A DNA stretch of 64,000 nt from Gammaproteobacteria bacterium (GTDB taxonomy: Bacteria > Pseudomonadota > Gammaproteobacteria > Steroidobacterales > Steroidobacteraceae). The notes under the pieces are model-generated. The model made no database searches. It saw only the letters and a list, made by a program, of their open reading frames with translations, and was not told the origin of the DNA. This document shows, piece after piece, positions 8,479-16,983 of this stretch (position 1 is the first letter of the stretch; each line of letters starts with the position of its first letter). The stretch covers positions 1 through 64,000 of the forward strand of contig PLET01000063.1 in assembly GCA_003137095.1 (NCBI GenBank). The letters are read 5' to 3'. Position numbers and translations under genes: made by a program.

Positions 8479-9294
8479 ATGGCGCGCGTGAACAACAAGG
8501 TCGTCGCCGTTCTCGAAGCCCGGGCGGGTGCACACCTGGCCGAATTGGTCGCCCGCCGCGGCGCAATACCGCTGCGGGCGCCGGCCTTGGAGGAGGTGCC
8601 GGACGTGGACCTGCCCCACATTGCGGCGCTCATCGCGAGCTGGGCCGGCGATCCCATGCGCTTGGCGATCTTTCAAACCGGTGTGGGGACCCGGGCCCTG
8701 TTCCAGGCCACCGACACCCTGGGGTTGACCGGCCGGTTCCTGGAGTTGATGGCCGCCGGCAGCGTCGTGGTGCGCGGACCCAAACCCGTGGGCGAACTCA
8801 ATGCCCGGGGCGTGGCCATTGCGCGTCGGGCGCGCTCACCATTCACGACCGCGACGGTGCTCGAGGCGCTGCAGGGCATGGAACTTCGGGACGCAAGGGT
8901 GATGGTCCAGCGCTACGGCGCCGCCAATCGCGAGCTGCGAGCGGGGCTCGAGGCGCGCGGCGCCCGCGTCGATGAAATCGCCACCTATCGCTGGGCGCTG
9001 CCCAGGGATGTTAAGCCGCTGCGCGATCTGATCGGTGCCTTGGCAGAGGGGCGCGTGCACGCCGTGATGTTCACCAGCGCGGTGCAGATCCAGAACCTGT
9101 GCGCGGTCGCGCGGGAGCTTGGCGCGAATCAGCGTCTGATAGAAGGTTTGAACCGCTGCGTGATCGCCTCCGTGGGTCCGATCTGCTCGCGCGCGCTCGC
9201 CGAGTTCGGGATCACGCCGACCTTCGAGGCCAGTCCGCCGAAACTGGGACCTCTGGTGGCTGGTCTGGAAGCGGCGCTGCAAGCCGGCGGCTGA
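8479..9294 (+). CDS. hemD: Uroporphyrinogen-III synthase
   Basis: A 271-residue HemD, the cytosolic enzyme that closes and inverts ring D of hydroxymethylbilane to give uroporphyrinogen III for heme and related tetrapyrroles. The protein has the two-domain layout of the family. Recognisable parts are LAIFQTGVGTRALFQ (about 57-71, where the usual TS/TG-nGV pattern lies), VRGPKPVGELNARG, RDARVMVQRYG, IATYRWALP, and MFTSAVQIQNLCAVA followed by IASVGPICSRALAEFGI. HemD is poorly conserved, so the match rests on this pattern order. The frame is open far upstream, but the HemD domain begins here. A GTG at 8488, nine bases after GAGG, is an equally good start. Other heme genes are not adjacent. Confidence 0.82.
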   Translation: MARVNNKVVAVLEARAGAHLAELVARRGAIPLRAPALEEVPDVDLPHIAALIASWAGDPMRLAIFQTGVGTRALFQATDTLGLTGRFLELMAAGSVVVRGPKPVGELNARGVAIARRARSPFTTATVLEALQGMELRDARVMVQRYGAANRELRAGLEARGARVDEIATYRWALPRDVKPLRDLIGALAEGRVHAVMFTSAVQIQNLCAVARELGANQRLIEGLNRCVIASVGPICSRALAEFGITPTFEASPPKLGPLVAGLEAALQAGG

Positions 9295-9314
9295 TCCCTC
9301 GCGGCGCCGCTCCC

Positions 9315-10304
9315 TCAGCCTTTGCGCAGCGTCAGTCGACGCGTCTCCATCCAATGCCATGACAACAACGCCGGCACGCCGCAAAGCACTTCGCGCAGGC
9401 GTTTGGACATCGATACGGCCAAGGCCAGGTCGCTGCCGACGCCCATAGCGTGGCCGAACATGACGAGACCCGCCTCCTGCACCCCCAGGCCTGCAGGCAC
9501 GACGAAGGCGAGATGTCGCATGGCCTGAGTCATGCTTTCGAGCACCACGGCGGTGGCTCCGTCAACCGGGTGTCCAAACAGCCGCAGGGCGAACCATACC
9601 TCGAAGGAGCCCGAGAGCAAGGCGGCGAATTGCAGCGCGGCGGCTGCGGCAATTCGGCCGATACGGCTGAACGAGCTGCGAAGCTGCAGATCGAGCGCCA
9701 CTGCGTGGCCGGCCATAGAGCCTGCGCTCAGCCAGGTGGCCTGGAACGGTCGTACGAGTTGCTGCAAGCGCGTCAAAGCCGAGCCGTTGCGCAGCAACAG
9801 CACGGTAAGCACCGGTACCGGCAGGCTCCACAAAAAGGCGGGCAGCAATTGCCGGTATCCCTCGCCGGTCGTGCCGATCTGCAGAAGCATGATCAGCCCA
9901 AGGGCCGTGAAAAGGTACACCGCAATCAGCGTGACAACGATCTCCACGATCACGCTGGCACCGACGGTTGCGACGGCGATTCCGCGCCAGCACACCAAAC
10001 GAGTGCCGACCAGGCCGCCGCCGACGCTGGCCACCGGCAGCAGGCGGTCGACCGCTTCGCGCACATTGGTGACCCAGAACAGATAGCCGAGCCCGGCACG
10101 ATGCGATGGATCGGATGGGCGAATGAGAATGAGCCAGCCAAGGGCATAGAGGAAAAAGAACACCATGCGATAGGGAATCAACCACAGCAGCCGCCAGCCG
10201 CCCGAATGCAGGGCGTGAAGCATCGATGAAAAGTCGGATTGGGCCACCAAGGTGACCAACAGGACCAGTCCCAGCAGACCGCCGATATATGCCGCGTATC
10301 GCAT
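9315..10304 (-). CDS. hpnL: Hopanoid-associated membrane protein HpnL (LPG-synthase-TM/UPF0104-like)
   Basis: A 329-residue multi-pass inner-membrane protein with about eight hydrophobic helices. It belongs to the large family that includes the flippase half of lysylphosphatidylglycerol synthase. Motifs include GLGYLFWVTNVREAVDRLLPV (first half), FEVWFALRLFGHPVDGATA, and LAFVVPAGLGVQEAGLVMF (C-terminal third); the PxGlGxqEg pattern is the family hallmark. In hopanoid producers this family member sits beside hpnI/J/K and is called HpnL. A role in moving a hopanoid or glycolipid intermediate across the membrane is inferred. It starts eight bases after the hpnI stop and is last in the hpnJ-I-L operon. 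Without this context it could only be called a UPF0104-type protein. Confidence 0.85.
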   Translation of the reverse strand: MRYAAYIGGLLGLVLLVTLVAQSDFSSMLHALHSGGWRLLWLIPYRMVFFFLYALGWLILIRPSDPSHRAGLGYLFWVTNVREAVDRLLPVASVGGGLVGTRLVCWRGIAVATVGASVIVEIVVTLIAVYLFTALGLIMLLQIGTTGEGYRQLLPAFLWSLPVPVLTVLLLRNGSALTRLQQLVRPFQATWLSAGSMAGHAVALDLQLRSSFSRIGRIAAAAALQFAALLSGSFEVWFALRLFGHPVDGATAVVLESMTQAMRHLAFVVPAGLGVQEAGLVMFGHAMGVGSDLALAVSMSKRLREVLCGVPALLSWHWMETRRLTLRKG

Positions 10305-10312
10305 CGAGAGCG

Positions 10313-11473
10313 TCAGGTCAGCGGGCGCATGACTCCGTCGACGCCAACGTCAAATTCCTGGCCCCGCCACGTGATATGAGTGCCCGAAAAGGCGCGGAAC
10401 CAGGCCCAGCAGAGCAGCAGATCGCGCACCGGCAGCAGCCAAAGATCCGACAGCAAGGCAAGACCCTTGCGCGGCCGGTGAACCAGATGAAGCATCAGGC
10501 GTGCGGCGGCCGTCGTGCCGAACAGCGCCCAAGCGACCACCGGACCGACCGCTTCGACCGTGGTGAGGTTGAGGCACACGGTGGCCAGGGGAAGGCTGAA
10601 TGTGATGAACAGCCAGCGGAAACTGCGCGGTCGCAGCAGACGAGTGGTGCGCATCCAACGAATTTCGTGTCGGCCCAGTGATTCTATGTCCGGCTCATGA
10701 TGCTCCGCTTCCACCATATAGTGCGACAACACGATGCGCAGCCCCAGTCCGCGAACCCGTTCGCCCAGACGGTAGTCTTCGGGCAGCTGGTCGGCAATCG
10801 CCGCCAGGCCACCAGCCGCATGCAGCGTATCGCGGCGGATGCACAGGGTCTGGCCGGAGACATAGCCCTGGTGTCCGAACAGCCAGGCAAGCAGCACCGA
10901 CGGGACATACCACTCATTGACGTACATCGCCCCAATGCGCGACCACAGCCGCGCGGTCGGAGTGCTGCGGTAAATGCAGGTGACCAATCCCACGTTGCCT
11001 TCGAGCAGAGGCGGCACCACGCTGGCGAGATAGTCGGGTCCGACGCGGGTATCGCTGTCCGCCATCACGAGCACATCGTACCTCGCCCGCGCGACCATGT
11101 TGATCAGATTGTTGACCTTGAAGTTGCTGCCGTGCAGCTGCGGACTGACGACCAAATCGATCGACATGAGTGGGAATTCACCCGCCAGCCTTTGCACCAC
11201 TGCGATCGCCGGATCGCATGGGTCCCGCACGCCGAACACCAATTGAAATTCCGGGTAGCCCTGCCGGCAGAATGACCGCAGGTTTTCGTCCAGACCGGGT
11301 TCGGCGCCACACAGGGGTTTGAGCACGGTCACCGGCGGCAGCCGCGGCGCGTCGATGAATGCCCTGCGCGTGCGCCAGGCGAGTATGGCGACAAATGCCA
11401 TCACCGCGTAGCCGGCAGCCAGAATCAAACCGGCGAAGCCGACGACTGCCATCAACAGTCGCATCAAGTGCAT
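10313..11473 (-). CDS. hpnI: Hopanoid glycosyltransferase HpnI
   Basis: A 386-residue membrane-bound GT2-family (GT21-like, ceramide-glucosyltransferase-like) enzyme. In characterised bacteria HpnI adds N-acetylglucosamine to bacteriohopanetetrol. Features in order: an N-terminal membrane helix (about 5-32), PPVTVLKPLCGAEPGLDENL (about 45-65), VMADSDTRVGPDYLASVVPP with the DxD-like DSD site (about 135), LVTCIYRST, FGHQGYVSGQTLCIRRD, LPEDYRLGERVRGLGLRIVL, and RWMRTTRLLRP (the Q/RxxRW-like site), then C-terminal membrane helices. Length is usual. It lies 22 bases after hpnJ and eight before hpnL, so all three are one unit. The deacetylase gene hpnK, normally in this group, is not here. Confidence 0.9.
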   Translation of the reverse strand: MHLMRLLMAVVGFAGLILAAGYAVMAFVAILAWRTRRAFIDAPRLPPVTVLKPLCGAEPGLDENLRSFCRQGYPEFQLVFGVRDPCDPAIAVVQRLAGEFPLMSIDLVVSPQLHGSNFKVNNLINMVARARYDVLVMADSDTRVGPDYLASVVPPLLEGNVGLVTCIYRSTPTARLWSRIGAMYVNEWYVPSVLLAWLFGHQGYVSGQTLCIRRDTLHAAGGLAAIADQLPEDYRLGERVRGLGLRIVLSHYMVEAEHHEPDIESLGRHEIRWMRTTRLLRPRSFRWLFITFSLPLATVCLNLTTVEAVGPVVAWALFGTTAAARLMLHLVHRPRKGLALLSDLWLLPVRDLLLCWAWFRAFSGTHITWRGQEFDVGVDGVMRPLT

Positions 11474-11495
11474 GCGTGCAGTGCGTCGTCGCCGG

Positions 11496-12929
11496 TCAGG
11501 TGCCGTGAGCCCGCAGGAAGCGGAAGAATTCCGCCCCTTCGCGCAATCGCCGCCGCATCATGTCCCAGCTCGTCAGCATTTCCCTGACGATCTCCCAGAT
11601 CTTGCTGGGCCGGAAGTAAAAGCGCTTGTAGAACACTTCGACGCCATGGAAAATTTCCTCCTTTGACAAATGCGGGTAGCTGATCGCCGCCAACTGCACG
11701 CCCTGGTCGTTGACCAGATTGGCGGCATCGTTCTCCTGCAGCCAACCGTTGTCGACCGCCTGCTTATACAGCGTCGTGCCGGGGTAGGGAGCGGCCAGCG
11801 ATACCTGGATGGTGTGCGGATTGATTTCCTTGGCGAATTCGATGGTGCTCTCGATGGTCTGCCTGGTCTCGCCCGGCAACCCGAGAATGAAGGTACCGTG
11901 GATCAGAATGCCGAGTCTGCGGCAGTCCTGGCTGAAGCGCCGGGCAATGTCGGTGCGCAGCCCCTTCTTGATGTTGAGGAGGATCTGGTCGTCGCCCGAT
12001 TCGTAACCGACCAGCAGCAGGCGCAGACCATTGTCCTTCATCACTTTCAGCGTCGCATAGGGCACATTTGCCTTGGCATTGCAGCTCCACGTCATGCCCA
12101 GGGCACCCATGCCCCGTGCAATGGTCTCCACGCGGGGGAGATTGGACGTATCGGTGAAAGTGTCGTCGTCGAACATGATCTCTTCGATTTCCGGCATGTT
12201 CTCCTTGATCCAACGGACCTCGGCGAGCACATTCTCCGCCGAACGCACCCGGTAGCGGTGGCCGCCGACGGTCTGGGGCCACAGACAAAAGGTGCATTTC
12301 GAGCGGCAGCCGCGTCCCGTGTAGAAGCTCACGTACGGATGCTTCAGGTAACCTATGAAATAGTTCTCGATTTTGAGGTCCCGCTGGTACACCGGAGCGA
12401 CAAAGGGCAGTTCGTCCATGTATTCGAGGATCGGTCGCGGCGGGTTGTGCACGATCGTCCCGTCCGCGCCGCGATACGAGAGACCCTTGATGTCCTTCAA
12501 CGGCACGCCGGCGGCAACTTCCTGGCAGGTGTAGTCGAATTCCTCGCGGCAAACGAAATCCACCGCCCGAGTCGCCTTCAGGGAACCTTCCGGGTCGACC
12601 ATGGCCTTGGCGCCCACCAGGCCGACTCTGATGGCCGGATTATCCGCCTTCAGCATTCCGGCGAATTTTGCATCCGTGGGAAACGACGGCGTGCTGGTGT
12701 GCAGGATGACGAGGTCGTAGCCGCGCGCAATGTCGCGACATTGGTCGGCGGTAAGGCCATCGGCCGGGGCGTCCACCAGCCGCGATTCCGGCACCAACGC
12801 TGCGGATTGCGCCAGCCAGGTGGGGAACCAAAATGATTTGATCTCGCGCTTGGCCTGATAGCGCGAACCGGCGCCGCCGTCGAAGCCTTCGAACGAGGGG
12901 GCTTGCATGAACAATGTCTTGTGAGTCAT
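11496..12929 (-). CDS. hpnJ: Hopanoid biosynthesis radical SAM protein HpnJ
   Basis: A 477-residue B12-binding-type radical SAM enzyme. HpnJ is required to convert bacteriohopanetetrol glucosamine into the cyclitol ether by ring contraction of the sugar. The N-terminal 170 residues resemble a cobalamin-binding-like domain (TLFMQAPSFEGFDGGAGSRY, ILHTSTPSFPTDAKFAGML). The [4Fe-4S] site CRSKCTFC is near residue 207, in YTGRGCRSKCTFCLWPQ. The TIM-barrel part has EEIMFDDDTFT, LLLVGYESGDDQIL and FILGLPGETRQTIEST. The start at 12929 is chosen because GGAAGGAG lies eight bases ahead; the frame is open further upstream without such a site. It is first in the hpnJ-I-L operon. A promoter is not obvious. 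Confidence 0.93.
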   Translation of the reverse strand: MTHKTLFMQAPSFEGFDGGAGSRYQAKREIKSFWFPTWLAQSAALVPESRLVDAPADGLTADQCRDIARGYDLVILHTSTPSFPTDAKFAGMLKADNPAIRVGLVGAKAMVDPEGSLKATRAVDFVCREEFDYTCQEVAAGVPLKDIKGLSYRGADGTIVHNPPRPILEYMDELPFVAPVYQRDLKIENYFIGYLKHPYVSFYTGRGCRSKCTFCLWPQTVGGHRYRVRSAENVLAEVRWIKENMPEIEEIMFDDDTFTDTSNLPRVETIARGMGALGMTWSCNAKANVPYATLKVMKDNGLRLLLVGYESGDDQILLNIKKGLRTDIARRFSQDCRRLGILIHGTFILGLPGETRQTIESTIEFAKEINPHTIQVSLAAPYPGTTLYKQAVDNGWLQENDAANLVNDQGVQLAAISYPHLSKEEIFHGVEVFYKRFYFRPSKIWEIVREMLTSWDMMRRRLREGAEFFRFLRAHGT

Positions 12930-13121
12930 CCGATATGCTCCTTCCCGTGACCGATCGCACCGCCCTTCCATTGACGGAACGATCATTGACGGGACGATAC
13001 AGGCGAGATCTAAGGGGGGAGTGCCGCCCTGTCGATGCACAGTACTGAAGATGATCTTTGCCGCGCAAACTAACCAGGTTTACGAACAAACACAAGTGAG
13101 GAGTGAGGTCTGTTCAGGCTG

Positions 13122-13144
13122 CCGGCCGCTCAGGTTGCGGCCGG
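13122..13144 (-). terminator. Hairpin downstream of the methyltransferase gene
   Basis: Inverted repeat CCGGCCGC / GCGGCCGG with a seven-base loop, eight bases beyond the stop of the minus-strand gene ending at 13152. No T-run follows, so it could be a terminator or only an RNA-end stabiliser for the 19195-13152 operon. Confidence 0.38.
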
Positions 13145-13151
13145 GCGGCGG

Positions 13152-13874
13152 TCATTGTTGGGCGATCGCGTAAATGCTGGCGCAGAACGATGGGTGGATC
13201 GCGCCCAACTGGTAGCATCCCTCGACATACCGTTCATCGATGATTCCCGCCTCGAGGGCCCGGTCGAATTGAAAGTTTGCGAGGGCCTTGAACAGCAGTC
13301 CGCCTCGCGCGCGGATCCGAAGTCCGGATTTGCGGATGTCGCTCTCGAGGGTGTCCAACGAATACGTGCGCCGGTGGCCGTGGTTCCATTCCTGGACCGT
13401 GACGGCGTTGTTGTATTCGACGATACCCATGTGCACCGCGATTTGGCGCGACGCCGCATCGGCATTCGGGACCAGGATGAACAGCTTCCCGGAGTCCGAG
13501 AGCCAGCCTTTCGCCCTTGCCAGTATCGCCACTGCGTCATCTACGTGCTCGAGCGTATTGATCATGAAAATCGAGTCGAAAGTGCGCTCCAGCCGGGCAT
13601 CCTCGATCCGCGAGTTGACGAAAGCCGTGCCCGACGGGACTCTGAGCCGGGCTATGGCGATCGCTTCCTCGGAGGCCTCGATCACGGTGAGATCCGCAAA
13701 ATGCTTCGACAACTCGACCGTGGAATCACCGTGATAACAGCCAAGCTCGAGGGCCGCGCCACGCCCGAAGTGAGGCTCGAATTCCCGCATCATGTATCGG
13801 CGCACGATGCCGTCGAAGCCGTAGTTGTACTTCCTGCCAGGCTGGGGGGCCGCTTCCTTGTCAAAGTCGCGCAT
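13152..13874 (-). CDS. SAM-dependent class I methyltransferase
   Basis: A 240-residue soluble methyltransferase of the Methyltransf_11/23 type. The Rossmann SAM site is ALELGCYHGDSTVELSKHF (about residues 41-59), followed by the acidic ribose contact in LTVIEASEEAIAIAR (about 62-76) and the post-strand-4 region FMINTLEHVDDAVAILARAK (about 98-118). The C-terminal part carries WNHGHRRTYSLDTLESDIR, a pattern of sugar and small-molecule methyltransferases. The start has a good AGGAG site six bases ahead. It is the last gene of the O-GlcNAc-transferase operon, 21 bases after the GNAT-PhyH gene. By context it may O- or N-methylate a sugar intermediate; the substrate is inference. Confidence 0.85.
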   Translation of the reverse strand: MRDFDKEAAPQPGRKYNYGFDGIVRRYMMREFEPHFGRGAALELGCYHGDSTVELSKHFADLTVIEASEEAIAIARLRVPSGTAFVNSRIEDARLERTFDSIFMINTLEHVDDAVAILARAKGWLSDSGKLFILVPNADAASRQIAVHMGIVEYNNAVTVQEWNHGHRRTYSLDTLESDIRKSGLRIRARGGLLFKALANFQFDRALEAGIIDERYVEGCYQLGAIHPSFCASIYAIAQQ

Positions 13875-13895
13875 GCTGTGCTCCTGGAAGACGGC

Positions 13896-15167
13896 TTAGC
13901 CTTGATTCGCCTTGTATAGGCGGGTCGACTCGGGCCGATACCACTCCTCGAGGGAGATCGGCGTCATGGAGTTGTACCCCAGAACCTGGCGCGTCAGCGC
14001 AGACGCCGCCAGCGGATGGTCCGGACCGAGCATGCGTGCGTAATCGAGCTGCGGCTTGACGAACGGTAGGCTGAATCCCACGGTCAGGGCCACCCGGTTG
14101 CGGTCGGTTGCGTTGAAACCCGCGCGGTGCCACAGATAGGAATTGAACAGCACGACCGAACCCCTGGCGGCAGTCAGGGACTTGAAGTTCGCGGCGAAAT
14201 ATTCGTCCGATGGCCGCTCAGCGAGCTTGTGCGAACCCTCCAGGACCTGGGTGGCGCCATTCTCGAGCGTGAAATCGTCCAACATGACCAGCATGTTCAA
14301 TTTCAGGCCAATGCCGGGCAGATAGGATCTGGCGTCGCGGTGGATGCGATGAACGTAGCTCGCGGCGCGCGGCGCTCCGGCCACCGGATTGAAGGCGTGC
14401 AGGATGTACGGACGGCTTCGGAAATAGGCGTTGATAAACGCATGCAGCGGATGCAGCTCGATGAATTCGTCCAGCGAATCGCCCCTGCCGAGGGTGTGGT
14501 GTCCGGTATCGTCACCGATGGTGCTGATGCCGCCTTCCACCTGCATGCGGTTGCACAGCTTTATCCATTGCAGGCAATCGTAATTCATCCGTTCGGCCAG
14601 ATCGGGTTGAATCGCCTGTTCGAACAGTCTCCAACCCTTCAAGTCGATGTCCAGCATGAAGGCTTCCGCATTCGTCGATTTCTGCATGGGATTTTCTCCG
14701 CGCAATTCCAGGCGCATGCGCAGGGTCTGCTCCCCGGGATCGTCCGCGCAGAAGCCAAGCCCTTCGTACAATTTGAGAGCCGCCCGATTCCCTGCGCGCA
14801 GTTCCAGCCTGACGAGCGGCAATCCGCCGCGCCGCGCATGCGCGAGGCAATCGCGCATCAGCCGCGTGCCGATGCCGCGCCGCTGCCAGCCGGGAAGCAC
14901 GCTAACATTGGTTATGTACGCGCCTTCGCCCTCCTGACCGGCGTAGGCGGCCACCAGCCCGACCAACGTGCCGCCGGCCCAGGCCTCGAATCTCAGCGCG
15001 CGTTCGACGAGTTTTCCCGCGTATGCCGCAATGTCGGTGCGCGCACCGAGGGCGGATACAAATTCGGCGTCGCAGCCCAGCAAATGCCGGGCAATGCCCT
15101 CCGCAGTCGCCGAATTGGTCCGGTAGAGGAGGGCAATGGCCTGCCCGGAATCGGCAGCGTGGCCCAT
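13896..15167 (-). CDS. GNAT acetyltransferase-PhyH dioxygenase fusion protein
   Basis: A 423-residue two-domain enzyme. Residues about 10-155 form a GNAT acyltransferase: ITNVSVLPGWQRRGIGTRLM (about 85-105) holds the acetyl-CoA pyrophosphate loop Q/RxxGxG, and GNRAALKLYEGLGF is the usual family end. Residues about 165-423 form a phytanoyl-CoA-dioxygenase-like Fe(II)/2-oxoglutarate oxygenase. The iron triad appears as H276 and D278 in SYVHRIHRDARSYL and H347 in YLWHRAGFN, with Arg in TDRNRVALTVGF for 2-oxoglutarate. The frame is unbroken through the junction. It shares one base with the WbqC-like stop (TGATG). A single polypeptide that could both acylate and hydroxylate a sugar or peptide is unusual. 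An internal ATG near the junction could also give a free oxygenase. Confidence 0.83.
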   Translation of the reverse strand: MGHAADSGQAIALLYRTNSATAEGIARHLLGCDAEFVSALGARTDIAAYAGKLVERALRFEAWAGGTLVGLVAAYAGQEGEGAYITNVSVLPGWQRRGIGTRLMRDCLAHARRGGLPLVRLELRAGNRAALKLYEGLGFCADDPGEQTLRMRLELRGENPMQKSTNAEAFMLDIDLKGWRLFEQAIQPDLAERMNYDCLQWIKLCNRMQVEGGISTIGDDTGHHTLGRGDSLDEFIELHPLHAFINAYFRSRPYILHAFNPVAGAPRAASYVHRIHRDARSYLPGIGLKLNMLVMLDDFTLENGATQVLEGSHKLAERPSDEYFAANFKSLTAARGSVVLFNSYLWHRAGFNATDRNRVALTVGFSLPFVKPQLDYARMLGPDHPLAASALTRQVLGYNSMTPISLEEWYRPESTRLYKANQG

Positions 15168-15865
15168 CAGATCAGCTCATAGCCGTCCGCAACCCTCGCG
15201 CGGACCGTTTCGATGGGGTTGAACATCAAGACGTCGAGGATCGACAGCCAGGGCACGAACGCGTGGCCGAATTGCCGGTATTCGAACGGCGTCGAACGCA
15301 GGAATTTGAGGTCGATTCCGGCTTCCCGGAACTCCGCCTTCGAATACAGCTCCACGCCGCCGATCGGATTCACGTAGGTGGCGGCGCCTGCGCCGCGGCT
15401 GATGGCAAGCACCCTTTCCTGCTTGGCCAGGCCATGATCGACGTCCATTTCCGAGGAAATCCGCAGCGGGGTGCCGATGCCTAGGTGCCTGCAAGTCGTG
15501 CAAATGGAGTGATACAGGTAGCGGAACAGATTGACCTCCCGGCAGCGCACGATTTCCTCGACGAGCGGGAACACGTCGGCAAAGTGAGGCGCCTGACGGT
15601 ACGCACCGGTGAATCTGTCGAGCAGCTTTCCCGCAGTGAAATCCGCGGCAATTCTGCGCTCGCGAATCTGTAGCGCACCCGAGGCGCCCTGCAGCGGCAG
15701 CGAGAACACGACGGGTGCGCCGTTCAGCAGCATGCGGTTGCGGTTTATCCATCCCTTCTTCGCATATTGGATGTTGTCGTAGACGATGAATACGTCCACT
15801 GCGGATATCAGCTGAAAATAGCCGATATAGGGCAGGAAATACGGCTGCATGATGGCCGCCTTCAT
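15167..15865 (-). CDS. WbqC-like family protein
   Basis: A 232-residue member of the WbqC-like family. These proteins are found in O-antigen, capsule and flagellin-sugar loci and beside DegT aminotransferases; their exact reaction is not settled, and a role in N-acylating amino sugars has been suggested by context. The family start IMQPYFLPYIGYFQLI (residues 5-20) and VYDNIQYAKKGWINRNR (about 28-44) are clear, as are GGVELYSKAEFREAGIDLKF and FVPWLSILDVLMFN near the end. Its ATG overlaps the stop of the aminotransferase gene (ATGA), so the products are probably made together. There is no signal peptide. Full family length. Confidence 0.88.
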   Translation of the reverse strand: MKAAIMQPYFLPYIGYFQLISAVDVFIVYDNIQYAKKGWINRNRMLLNGAPVVFSLPLQGASGALQIRERRIAADFTAGKLLDRFTGAYRQAPHFADVFPLVEEIVRCREVNLFRYLYHSICTTCRHLGIGTPLRISSEMDVDHGLAKQERVLAISRGAGAATYVNPIGGVELYSKAEFREAGIDLKFLRSTPFEYRQFGHAFVPWLSILDVLMFNPIETVRARVADGYELI

Positions 15866-16983
15866 TCGGTCAGGAGAATGTCGACGACCCGGTCCACTTC
15901 ATCGTCGGTCAGGGCCGGATAGATCGGCAGACACAATACTTGCCGCGACAGCCGGCTGGCATTCGGCAGATTGCTCGACGCTGCGGACGGCAGTCCCCGA
16001 TACATCGGGAATTCGCTGATCAGCGGATAGAAATAGCGCCGCACCAGGACGTTGCGGCCGCGGAATTTGTCGTACAGGTCGTCGCGGCTCAGCGGGTAGT
16101 CGGGCTGCACCAAAATGGGGAAGTACGCGTGGTTGGACACGGTCTCACCGGTCGGCAGCAGACAGCGCAGTCCCCGGACCTGCGCGAGCAGGGTCCGGTA
16201 GCGCGCGTCGATCGCCTGGCGCCGCGCGAGCGCCCGGTCGACGCCCTTCAATTGCAGGAGGCCGAGAGCGGCATTGAATTCGCTCATCTTGCCGTTGATG
16301 CCCGGGGCCACCACCGTCACCTCGTCCGCGAATCCGAAATTCTTGAGGTAGTTGATCCGCTGCCGGATCTTGTCGTTACCGCAGATGATTGCGCCGCCTT
16401 CGAAGGTGGTGAACACCTTGGTCGCGTGAAAGCTGAGAACGGACAGATCGCCATGCGTCAATACGCTGCCGCAGTGGCATTTCACGCCGAAGGCGTGCGC
16501 GGCATCGTAGATCACCTTCAAACCGTAGGTGTCGGCGATTGCCTGGATGCGGTCGACGTCGCAGGGATGGCCATAGCAATGCACCGGCATGATGGCGGTG
16601 GTCTGCGGGGTGATCGCCGCCTCGATCTTCGCAGGATCCAGGTTGAAGGTTACGGGATCGACGTCGACGAACACCGGTTTGATGCCGTTCCAGATCAGCG
16701 AATGTGCCGTGGCGACGAATGAATAGGGCGTCGTGATCACCTCGCCGGTGATGCGCAGCGCCTGCAGCGCCGTCACCAGACCGATGGTCGCGTTGGTAAA
16801 CAGCGCGATGTACCTCACGCCCAGGTACTTCGACAGCTCCTCCTCGAATTTCTGGTGAAACGGCCCGCCGTTGGTCAGGATCTTGCTGCGCCAGATCTCC
16901 CGCAAGTAGGGGATGAACTCATCGAGGCTCGGCAGATCGGGACGGGTGACGTAGAGCGGCCCGGACGGGGGGACGTCAGACAT
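15862..16983 (-). CDS. DegT/DnrJ/EryC1/StrS family sugar aminotransferase
   Basis: A 373-residue PLP enzyme that would transfer an amino group to a nucleotide-linked keto-sugar, giving an amino-dideoxy sugar. The PLP lysine is K189 in SFHATKVFTTFEGG. Other sites are LFTNATIGLVTALQALRI (about 61-78), VITTPYSFVATAHSLIWNG, VIYDAAHAFGV (the D stacking on PLP) and INGKMSEFNAALGLLQL. The C-terminal stretch VLVRRYFYPLISEFPMYR resembles VioA/FdtB-type enzymes that act on dTDP-4-keto-6-deoxyglucose. No dTDP-glucose synthase or dehydratase is nearby, so the precursor must come from elsewhere. It overlaps the O-GlcNAc transferase by eight bases and the WbqC gene by four. Confidence 0.92.
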   Translation of the reverse strand: MSDVPPSGPLYVTRPDLPSLDEFIPYLREIWRSKILTNGGPFHQKFEEELSKYLGVRYIALFTNATIGLVTALQALRITGEVITTPYSFVATAHSLIWNGIKPVFVDVDPVTFNLDPAKIEAAITPQTTAIMPVHCYGHPCDVDRIQAIADTYGLKVIYDAAHAFGVKCHCGSVLTHGDLSVLSFHATKVFTTFEGGAIICGNDKIRQRINYLKNFGFADEVTVVAPGINGKMSEFNAALGLLQLKGVDRALARRQAIDARYRTLLAQVRGLRCLLPTGETVSNHAYFPILVQPDYPLSRDDLYDKFRGRNVLVRRYFYPLISEFPMYRGLPSAASSNLPNASRLSRQVLCLPIYPALTDDEVDRVVDILLTE

